DNA of 34,589 bases from an uncultured Clostridia bacterium (GTDB lineage: Bacteria; Bacillota; Clostridia; Christensenellales; Borkfalkiaceae): contig CANQRP010000006.1 of NCBI GenBank assembly GCA_947626305.1, positions 1 through 34,589 of the forward strand. Direction: 5' to 3'. This document shows positions 28,029 through 34,589 of this stretch, in pieces. Position 1 is the stretch's first letter; each line of letters starts with the position of its first letter. The notes below the pieces were generated by a model. That model was not told where the DNA came from. It made no database searches and saw only the letters and a list, made by a program, of their open reading frames with translations. The position numbers were made by a program, and so were the translations under genes.

Positions 28029-29747
28029 ATGTCCTTCACCGCCTTTTCCAAAGATTTTACCGCAAATATGTTCACGAGCGTGGAAAATCAGTTCATCACC
28101 AAGTATTTGCCGCAGGCAAACGGCGACGCGGTGCGCGTCTATCTGTACGGGCTGTACCTGTGCTCGTGCAAAGTGGAGACGGACGCCGAATCGCTCGCGA
28201 AACTCCTGAAGCTCCCCTATGCCCGATTGCTCGAAATTTTCGACTTTTGGGAGGAGTGCGACCTGGTGCACGTCCTCTCCCGCGCGCCGCTCATGGTGGA
28301 ATATCTCCCCGTGAATGCCGCCGTAGGAAAACCGAAGCCCCTCCGCCCCGAAAAGTACGCGGAATTCAACCGCGAACTCCTGCGGAGGCTCTCCAAGATC
28401 GGCAAGGACCTCAAACCTTACGAGATCCGCCGCATCCTCGAATTTCTCGAGAACAACCCCATGGAGCAACAGGCGTTTTTGCTCGTCACCGAATATTGTA
28501 TCAAAAAAGACGGCGAGAAAGTGACCGCCAACCACATTCTCAACAAGGCGAAAAAACTGTGCGAAGGACATAAATTTACATACGAACAGGTGGAGTTCGA
28601 TCTCAACGACTACAACAAGCACGAACGCACGCTGACGAAAATTTTCGAACTGCTCGGCATTTTCCGCAAGCCCCAGGACGAAGATTACGACCTCCTCGAG
28701 CGCTGGCTTTCGCGCGGGATGGAGGAAGACGCGATCGTCCTCTGCGCACAGACCCTCAAAAAAGGAACGCTTGCAAGTCTCGAACTCTTGCTCGGCGAGC
28801 TCGACGAAAAGGGACTGCACACAAAGGCGGCGGCGGAGGAGTACCTTACACGCCGCGCGGAACACACCGATACCGTATATAAAGTTGCACGCAAGCTCGG
28901 CGTGAAGGTCCAGAATCCCCGCGCCTACATCGAAACATATGCCGAAAAATGGGAGGAACGCGGCTATGAGCAGGAGAGTCTTCTGCTCCTTGCGGGGCAG
29001 GCGTTCAAGCTCGGATACGGGTTCGAGGAATTCGACGGTCTGCTCGACGACCTCTACAAAAACAGCATCGTCGATCTCGGCGGCGTAAAGGAATATTGCG
29101 CCGTGCGGGAGAGGCAGCTTCGGCTCTTGCGGCAGGTGCAATCGGTGTGCGGTATCGTCAAAAAGACGGGGAGCGCGCTCGATATGGTCGCGACTTGGCA
29201 GAGCTGGAATTTCTCGGAAAGCATGATTTTGGAAGCGGCACGGCGGAGCGTCGGCGCAGCCGCTCCCCTCTCCTACATGAACAAACTGCTCTCGGAATGG
29301 AAGCGCGCAGGAGTGTTTACCTCTTCGGAGATCCCCGAGCGCACGACGGCAGCCGCACCCAAAGCGGATTACAGGAGCGAAGCCGCCATCGCAGCCGACC
29401 GCCGCGCCGACAGGGAACGCTACTATGCGGCACTGCATCAAAGCGCGCTCGATCATGCGGAGCGCGCCGTTGCGCGCGCGGAACGGGACGCGGGATTCAA
29501 GAGCGCGAACAGCGCCGTCAAAAAGACAGAGATCGAACTTGCCAAGGCGGAAGTCTTCACCCCCTCCGCCGTTCACTCCGTGCTCGAACGGCTCGAACAG
29601 CATAAAAAAGCACGGGCGGATGCGCTCGTGCGGCTGAATATGTCCGAGGAAGATCTGCAACCGAAGTTCCGCTGTCCCAAGTGCTCCGATACGGGCTTCT
29701 TGCCGAACGGAAGGGCTTGCGATTGCTATCCGAACGATAAAATCTAA
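28029..29747 (+). CDS. DnaD-domain replication-initiation protein with C-terminal DnaC/DnaI-like Cys motif
   Basis: Two DnaB_2/DnaD-like segments (YAEKWEERGYEQESLLLLAGQAFKLGYGFEEFDGLLDDLYKNSI; WQSWNFSESMILEAARRSVGAAAPLSYMNKLLSEWKRAGVFT). C-terminus CPKCSDTGFLPNGRACDCY. ATG at 28029 has AGGAAAG upstream. Confidence 0.85.
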   Translation: MSFTAFSKDFTANMFTSVENQFITKYLPQANGDAVRVYLYGLYLCSCKVETDAESLAKLLKLPYARLLEIFDFWEECDLVHVLSRAPLMVEYLPVNAAVGKPKPLRPEKYAEFNRELLRRLSKIGKDLKPYEIRRILEFLENNPMEQQAFLLVTEYCIKKDGEKVTANHILNKAKKLCEGHKFTYEQVEFDLNDYNKHERTLTKIFELLGIFRKPQDEDYDLLERWLSRGMEEDAIVLCAQTLKKGTLASLELLLGELDEKGLHTKAAAEEYLTRRAEHTDTVYKVARKLGVKVQNPRAYIETYAEKWEERGYEQESLLLLAGQAFKLGYGFEEFDGLLDDLYKNSIVDLGGVKEYCAVRERQLRLLRQVQSVCGIVKKTGSALDMVATWQSWNFSESMILEAARRSVGAAAPLSYMNKLLSEWKRAGVFTSSEIPERTTAAAPKADYRSEAAIAADRRADRERYYAALHQSALDHAERAVARAERDAGFKSANSAVKKTEIELAKAEVFTPSAVHSVLERLEQHKKARADALVRLNMSEEDLQPKFRCPKCSDTGFLPNGRACDCYPNDKI

Positions 29748-29751
29748 CACG

Positions 29752-29795
29752 ATTATGTCACGCATAGTATTGTTATGTGTGACATAATACTATGC
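29752..29795. repeat. overlapping inverted repeats in A-B-A'-B' order
   Basis: ATTATGTCAC (29752-29761) pairs with GTGACATAAT (29779-29788). GCATAGTATT (29762-29771) pairs with AATACTATGC (29786-29795). Confidence 0.85.
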
Positions 29796-29803
29796 AAAAC
29801 GGG

Positions 29804-29847
29804 CAAAAACGGGGAGTGCGGCACCAACATTCCCCGTTTTTTTGCTT
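29804..29847 (+). terminator. terminator after the DnaD-family gene
   Basis: caaaaacgggga...tccccgttttttt: stem plus T-run between convergent genes. Confidence 0.8.
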
Positions 29848-30202
29848 ATTCGTATTCTCCATAGTCGCGGCGATCCGTCGGATCTCTGCGGTAGAAGGGA
29901 GGCGGATCGGGCTGCGGAGGAGGCGGGGGCGGAGCGTCCCATTTTCCCCTTTTCTTCTCCTGTTTGGAGGGGGCGGAACGGATCTCGACCAATACCACAT
30001 CCACACCGATCTTGGTGACGTTCTTCAAATCGATGAAGAGGTCCGCTTTCCCCCACCGAAAACCTCTGCCGCCGGGGGCGACAATGCCCTGCACCCTGCC
30101 CTCGGGATAGGTAAAAACGACGTCGCACACTTTCCCGAGCCGCTTTCCGTCGCACAGGTTGACGACTTCCTTTTGTTTCAACTCCAAAAAACTCGTTTCC
30201 AC
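29846..30202 (-). CDS. YlmC/YmxH-family PRC-barrel protein
   Basis: FLELKQKEVVNLCDGKRLGKVCDVVF...GIVAPGGRG. Located downstream of sigG. Confidence 0.85.
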   Translation of the reverse strand: METSFLELKQKEVVNLCDGKRLGKVCDVVFTYPEGRVQGIVAPGGRGFRWGKADLFIDLKNVTKIGVDVVLVEIRSAPSKQEKKRGKWDAPPPPPPQPDPPPFYRRDPTDRRDYGEYE

Positions 30203-30272
30203 ACTATCATTCTATGCGCGACGTGTAAAAAAATTTCCGAACAAAACCGACCTCCCGCCTTTTCGGGCGAAC

Positions 30273-30296
30273 AAAAAAAGCGCGGCTCTGCCGCGC
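30273..30296 (-). terminator. rho-independent terminator after sigG
   Basis: Minus strand: GCGCGGC-AGA-GCCGCGC-TTTTTTT. Confidence 0.9.
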
Positions 30297-30305
30297 GGAT
30301 AGATA

Positions 30306-31076
30306 TCAGGAGATTTCCCGACGGATGCTGCCGATGGCGTTTTTTTCGAGCCGGGAGACCTGCGCCTGCGAGATGCCCACCTCCGCGGAGATCTCCGTCT
30401 GAGTCTTGCCCTCGTAGTAGCGCAACTGTAAAATTTTGCGCTCCCGCTCACTCAGGCGGGCGATCGCCTCCCTGAGCGCCACCCGTTCCGTCCAGATCTC
30501 GTCGCTCTGCGTTTCGTCGCAGAGTTGGTCGAGCAGTTCCAGACTGTCCCCCGATTTATTGTAGACGGGATCGTAGATCGACACAGGGTCGGAGATCGCG
30601 TCGAGGGCATACACCACTTCCCGCTCCTGCACCTGCATCTCCTCGGCGATGCGCTCGATGGTCGCCTCCTCGTCCCGCTCTTCCAGCCCCTCCCGCACCT
30701 TCAGGATGCGGTAGGCGGTATCGCGGATGGAACGGCTTACCCTGAGAGAATTTCCGTCCCTGAGATATCGCTTGATCTCCCCCAAGATCATCGGAACGGC
30801 ATAAGTGGAAAATTTCACATTGAATTTGAGGTCGAAGTGATCGATCGCCTTGATGAGCCCCACGCAACCCGCCTGGAATACATCGTCCGCGCCCGCGTTC
30901 TTTGCCCAAAACCGTTTGACGAGGGAAAGCACTAACCGCATATTGCCGACGATAAATTTTTCCCGCGCTCTCTCGTCGCCCGCTTTGAGCGCCCGCATGA
31001 GCGCTTCGTTCTCCTCCGCCGAGAGCTTCGGCAGTCCGGACGTATCCACACCGCAGATCACCACCTTTTGAAGCAT
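30306..31076 (-). CDS. sigG: RNA polymerase sporulation sigma factor SigG
   Basis: KVVICGVDTSGLPKLSAEEN (SigG N-terminus), sigma-70 regions 2-4, YYEGKTQTEISAEVGISQAQVSRLEK. Confidence 0.93.
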   Translation of the reverse strand: MLQKVVICGVDTSGLPKLSAEENEALMRALKAGDERAREKFIVGNMRLVLSLVKRFWAKNAGADDVFQAGCVGLIKAIDHFDLKFNVKFSTYAVPMILGEIKRYLRDGNSLRVSRSIRDTAYRILKVREGLEERDEEATIERIAEEMQVQEREVVYALDAISDPVSIYDPVYNKSGDSLELLDQLCDETQSDEIWTERVALREAIARLSERERKILQLRYYEGKTQTEISAEVGISQAQVSRLEKNAIGSIRREIS

Positions 31077-31163
31077 TTTCCTTTCCTCCTTATGTACCTC
31101 AGGTTATGAGTATCCGCGATCTTCCCCCTTTTTATTCTTCCTTTTCAAAAACCGATTTTCGTT

Positions 31164-31352
31164 TTAACTCTCTTTGACGAACAATTTGCAGCCCGAACGG
31201 AGGTATTCTTCGATCTTCTCCCGCAGCCGCTCCTCGCTTACGTCCAACCGCTTTGCGAGACAGTGGATGCAGAGCGTGCTCCCGTCGGACAAAAATTTCT
31301 TGCTCAGCCCCGTTTCGTTATAGGTGAGCGCCTTTCCGCAGACGCAGTTCAT
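31164..31352 (-). CDS. small Cys-rich (putative zinc-binding) protein, function unknown
   Basis: MNCVCGKALTYNETGLSKKFLSDGSTLCIHCLAKRLDVSEERLREKIEEYLRSGCKLF. Start overlaps the GH27 stop by 4 bp (ATGA). Confidence 0.75.
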   Translation of the reverse strand: MNCVCGKALTYNETGLSKKFLSDGSTLCIHCLAKRLDVSEERLREKIEEYLRSGCKLFVKES

Positions 31353-32476
31353 TTGTTCTTTACCCGAAGTCGCCAGACCGCGCAACTGTGCGGAGCAAGT
31401 TCCTTGCACAGCACCCCGTTCACGGCGCGCACGGGCGCGTCGGTGTACGCTTCGGTGCCGACGAGCACCTTTCCGCTGAACGCGGGCACGCCGATATCGT
31501 CCGCCGTTACCCAGAGATTTGCGCCGCCGTCCGAGAGGTTGAAAAATCCCACCGCAATGTCGCCGTTTGCAAGGGCGCGCACGAAGATCGTCCAGTCGTC
31601 GTTATTCGCCACATGGAAGAGGTATGGACGGTTGCCGCGCTCGTCCTTCGCAATGGAGAGGAGCACGGGATCGGTGAGGATCGCCTTCGTTGTATCGTCC
31701 ATGCCGCGGACATCGCAGCCGATCATGAGCGGCGAGGCGAGCATACACCATGCCGCGAAATGCAGACGGTACTCCTTGTCCGTGCAGCCCTTTAATCCCA
31801 CGTTCCCCTTGCCGTGCATGCCGACGATCAGCATATCCATATCGTTGAAACAGCCCACACCGCCGTAGGGAAGAATGGCGTATTGCTGCTTGATGATGCT
31901 CTTCACGGAGTCCCACGCGTCCACGATGTCGCCCGTGGAGCGCCACATATTCGCCCCCGTGGTGCCGATCCATTCATGGGTGTTGTCCGCCCCCCAGCTG
32001 CAACCGCTGAACAGGATGTCTCTTCCGCAGTTCGCAAGCGCCGTTCCCATGCGGCGATAGAGCGCCTTCCCTTCCACGGAAAAAGGCTTGAAGCAGTAAT
32101 CGTATTTGAGATAGTCCACTCCCCAACGGGCAAAGGTGCGGGCGTCGGGGTACTCATGGTTGAGACTTGCGGGATAGGAGGCGCAGGTCATGGCGCCGCA
32201 GCAGGAATACATGCCGAATTTGAACCTCATTTTATGGAGTGCGTCGGCGACATGCTTCATCCCATGCGGGAATTTTTCGGGGTCGGGCACGAGATTCCCC
32301 GCCCTGTCCCGTTCGCGGAGCGCCCAGCAATCGTCGATGACGACATACTCATAACCCGCTTTTTTGAGTCCGGAAGAGAGCAGCGTCTCCGCCGAGGAAA
32401 GCACGAGTTCTTCATTGATGGCTTCCGCAAAGGTGTTCCACGTATTCCATCCCATGGGGGGAACATTCTTGATCAT
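31349..32476 (-). CDS. glycoside hydrolase family 27-type alpha-galactosidase, no signal peptide
   Basis: PPMGWNTWNTF, YEYVVIDDCWA, FKFGMYSCCG, VDYLKYDYC (nucleophile Asp), GCFNDMDMLIVG. Confidence 0.93.
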   Translation of the reverse strand: MIKNVPPMGWNTWNTFAEAINEELVLSSAETLLSSGLKKAGYEYVVIDDCWALRERDRAGNLVPDPEKFPHGMKHVADALHKMRFKFGMYSCCGAMTCASYPASLNHEYPDARTFARWGVDYLKYDYCFKPFSVEGKALYRRMGTALANCGRDILFSGCSWGADNTHEWIGTTGANMWRSTGDIVDAWDSVKSIIKQQYAILPYGGVGCFNDMDMLIVGMHGKGNVGLKGCTDKEYRLHFAAWCMLASPLMIGCDVRGMDDTTKAILTDPVLLSIAKDERGNRPYLFHVANNDDWTIFVRALANGDIAVGFFNLSDGGANLWVTADDIGVPAFSGKVLVGTEAYTDAPVRAVNGVLCKELAPHSCAVWRLRVKNK

Positions 32477-32500
32477 AATTTTCTCCGATGTTTTTCTTCT

Positions 32501-32529
32501 ATTATATCAAACCGCGGGAAAAGAGGCAA
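32501..32529 (-). promoter_or_regulatory. sigma-A-type promoter for the GH27 gene
   Basis: Minus strand: TTGCCT - 17 bp - TATAAT, in the short sigE-GH27 gap. Confidence 0.65.
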
Positions 32530-32534
32530 GCAAT

Positions 32535-33245
32535 TCAAACCAACTTGGAGATCTCCCTCTTCAATCGCTCGATGATCTTCTTTTCGAGGCGGGAAATATA
32601 GCTCTGCGAAATGCCGAGTTCGTCGGCGACGTCCTTTTGCGTCATCTCCTCTCTTCCCCCCAATCCGAAGCGCATATACATGATCCTGCGCTCCCGCTCC
32701 GGCAACTTGCCGAGCGCTTCGGCGAGCAGCTCCTTCTCCACCCCGTTTTCCACGCCGCCGTATACGACGTCGCTATCCGTGCCGAGGACATCGGAGAGGA
32801 GCAACTCGTTGCCCTCGAAGTCGGTATTCAGAGGCTCGTCGAAGGAGACCTCGCTCTTGAGCTTGACGGTGCGTCGCAAGTACATCAAAATCTCATTTTC
32901 GATGCAGCGGGAAGCGTATGTCGCGAGTTTGATGTTTTTATCCGTGCGGAAGGAATTGATCGCCTTGATGAGCCCGATGGTCCCGATGGAGATGAGGTCG
33001 TCCGGGTCTACGCCCGTATTTTCGAACTTGCGGGAAATGTATACCACGAGCCGCAGATTGTGTTCGATCAATTTTGCCTTGATCGCCTCCTGCTCCTTGC
33101 CTTCTTCGAGTTTCGCAAGCATCTCCGCCTCCTCCTCCGAAGAGAGCGGAAGGGGCAGCGCTTCGCTTCCGCACAAGTAGTGGACCACGTTTTCGCTCCC
33201 CGTGATCTTGCGGATCCATTCTTTGAGTAACACAAGCAGTTTCAT
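32535..33245 (-). CDS. sigE: RNA polymerase sporulation sigma factor SigE
   Basis: [69 protein letters not shown]...[20 protein letters not shown]. Confidence 0.95.
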   Translation of the reverse strand: MKLLVLLKEWIRKITGSENVVHYLCGSEALPLPLSSEEEAEMLAKLEEGKEQEAIKAKLIEHNLRLVVYISRKFENTGVDPDDLISIGTIGLIKAINSFRTDKNIKLATYASRCIENEILMYLRRTVKLKSEVSFDEPLNTDFEGNELLLSDVLGTDSDVVYGGVENGVEKELLAEALGKLPERERRIMYMRFGLGGREEMTQKDVADELGISQSYISRLEKKIIERLKREISKLV

Positions 33246-34027
33246 GATCTTTCCTCCAACGACGTATGCAGAATGACGGAATATTCCTTGGAATCGACTT
33301 CTCCCACCGTGAAATACACTTTTTCATTGACGTGCCCGCCGAGCTCGAGTTTATCGCAGACGAACACGGGCGACACGCGGCTGCCGCTGACCGTTGAGAT
33401 CCGCAGCCGCCCCACGGGCGGCGTTCCGCGAAAGAGTGCCAATGCGCCGAGCGCCGAGATCACGCAGACGGGCTTCCCGCGGAATAACAGGCGGTTGCCG
33501 CTGTCCGCAAGCCCCGTCCAGCGGACTGTGTTTTCCCCCACCGTCATACTGCATGGCAGCAGGTCCTTTTTTCGCTGACGGTAGCGGTAAAAGGCGCATG
33601 CCGCCCGCGTGACCGCGAAGAGCAAAATACCGCTCCCCGCAAACACGAGTCCGATGGGAGCGCTCTCCACGAGATACCCGCTTCCCTCGACATAGGAGAC
33701 GCCGAAAAAGGAATAGGCAGCAACGAGCATTCCTCCGAGGACGAATGTGAGCGCAAAGAAGGCGCAAATTGCCACGGCGCACGTTTTGAGACCCCCCTTT
33801 GCGGCAATGACCACGAGCACAACGCCGCCGAGCGCCTTCACGAGATAGGCAAGCGGAACGGGCAGCGCAAAGAGCGGGAAGAGCAACGCCTCACCCCCGC
33901 CGACCGCGGCGGCAAGCAAGAGGCGCACCGCTTTGACCTCCGCCCGCGCGCACCTGAGGGCAAGATACAGCAGCAACCCGTCGAGCAGAAAATTTTCCAA
34001 AAACGCGATCTCTATGTAGACGGTCAT
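33242..34027 (-). CDS. spoIIGA: sigma-E processing peptidase SpoIIGA
   Basis: [23 protein letters not shown], multi-TM N-terminus, GLADSGNRL aspartic-protease motif. Overlaps sigE by 4 bp. Confidence 0.93.
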   Translation of the reverse strand: MTVYIEIAFLENFLLDGLLLYLALRCARAEVKAVRLLLAAAVGGGEALLFPLFALPVPLAYLVKALGGVVLVVIAAKGGLKTCAVAICAFFALTFVLGGMLVAAYSFFGVSYVEGSGYLVESAPIGLVFAGSGILLFAVTRAACAFYRYRQRKKDLLPCSMTVGENTVRWTGLADSGNRLLFRGKPVCVISALGALALFRGTPPVGRLRISTVSGSRVSPVFVCDKLELGGHVNEKVYFTVGEVDSKEYSVILHTSLEERS

Positions 34028-34133
34028 CTTGTCCCTCCCGCGCCGCCGTGACGAAGTGTTTCGGAATTTGTGAGCCTATTATAGCGTGACGGGAAAGGAA
34101 AAGAGTGGCTTTATACGTCGCACTTGCGCGAAA

Positions 34134-34164
34134 TTTGACTTGCAAAAATAGCGGAAAAGTCAAA
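34134..34164. repeat. 8-bp inverted repeat upstream of spoIIGA
   Basis: TTTGACTT (34134-34141) / AAGTCAAA (34157-34164). Confidence 0.6.
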
Positions 34165-34189
34165 CGTGAAATCGACAAATTCACCGACG

Positions 34190-34229
34190 TTATCCACAAA
34201 TTGTCCACATTTTGGCAGGGTTCTCCACA
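34190..34229 (+). promoter_or_regulatory. putative DnaA-box cluster
   Basis: TTATCCACA (34190, consensus), TTGTCCACA (34201), TTCTCCACA (34221). All in the same orientation. Confidence 0.55.
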
Positions 34230-34275
34230 AAACGCTCCGAAAATCGCATTCGAACGGAATATATTCGTATAGCGC

Positions 34276-34306
34276 AATTCCACAAAAAAATTTTTTCGGT
34301 GGAATT
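34276..34306. repeat. AT-rich hairpin
   Basis: AATTCCAC-A7T6CG-GTGGAATT, with an internally self-complementary A/T core. Confidence 0.65.
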
Positions 34307-34329
34307 TGTTCCGCCCTCGAAAAAATCAT

Positions 34330-34358
34330 TGACAAACCATTTTGAAACGGCTATAATA
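34330..34358 (+). promoter_or_regulatory. consensus sigma-A promoter upstream of the tRNA region
   Basis: TTGACA - 17 bp - TATAAT, exact consensus. Confidence 0.85.
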
Positions 34359-34486
34359 ATATGGCAAAGTCGGTGCGATGGAGTTCGCCCCGCCCACTCG
34401 TCAGCGTTCGCCGGTGTATAAGGGACACGAACTTGCGACGAAGTAGTCCCTGCAAGGGACGCGAGCGGAACAACAAAAATTATTTT

Positions 34487-34557
34487 GCATCCATAGCTCA
34501 ATTGGATAGAGCGTCGGTCTACGGAACCAAAGGCGAAAACTCCGTAAAATTGAATAT
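34487..34557 (+). pseudogene. degenerate tRNA-Arg(ACG)-like sequence (5' part only)
   Basis: GCATCCATAGCTCAATTGGATAGAGCGTCGGTCTACGGAACCAAAGG is a tRNA 5' half plus anticodon arm. No T-arm GTTCRA and no complementary 3' acceptor strand follow. Confidence 0.6.
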
Positions 34558-34589
34558 GCACCCTTAGCTCAATTGGATAGAGCGTTGGT
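34558..34589 (+). tRNA. 5' part of a second tRNA, truncated by the window end
   Basis: GCACCCTTAGCTCAATTGGATAGAGCGTTGGT: acceptor strand and D-arm. Isotype not determinable inside the window; likely Arg by similarity to the preceding copy. Confidence 0.75.

Noticed and set aside
27969-29765. 598-aa minus-strand ORF
   Set aside because: Antisense shadow of the DnaD-family gene.
31077-31163. SigF-type promoter upstream of sigG
   Set aside because: Looked for GYATA-N15-GGNNANANT; only poor matches were found, so no claim is made.
1-34589. CRISPR array, transposon, prophage or known defence system
   Set aside because: No regularly spaced repeats, transposase, integrase, restriction-modification or Cas-like motifs were seen in the ORF translations.

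Overview
The window looks like chromosomal DNA from an endospore-forming Clostridia-type Firmicute. This is inferred from the spoIIGA-sigE-sigG-ylmC block, DegV, and the ywlC/ywlE/ywlF-like cluster. Positions 1-4.3 kb look like accessory DNA: small lipoproteins, membrane proteins and a TfoX-N protein. Two short minus-strand genes there sit inside near-identical promoter and terminator shells. From 4.6 kb on the content is mostly core, with tightly packed and often 4-bp-overlapping genes. These include an HSL-type hydrolase, rarA, a TetR regulator, ASCH, a histidine phosphatase, an S51 peptidase, a double-PII-like protein with a tandem DUF1538 membrane protein, rpiB, a YwlE-like phosphatase, tsaC, dnaB, pepF, DUF711 plus ACT, degV, lepB, a hydrolase-fold protein, sbcC/sbcD and a DnaD-family protein. 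The sporulation sigma block follows, with a GH27 alpha-galactosidase inserted between sigE and sigG. The window ends with a possible DnaA-box cluster, a strong promoter, a degenerate tRNA-Arg-like sequence and a truncated second tRNA. I found no CRISPR array, transposase, integrase or recognisable defence system. The best candidates for follow-up are: the shared-shell mini-cassettes (0.8-1.8 kb); the in-phase DnaA-box-like cluster upstream of spoIIGA; an SbcC with no Cys-X-X-Cys zinc hook; a DnaD protein carrying a DnaC-like Cys motif; an overlapping A-B-A'-B' inverted repeat after it; and the hairpin-rich 650-bp intergenic region at 18.2-18.9 kb. All family calls were made by eye from motifs. 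No database search was run.
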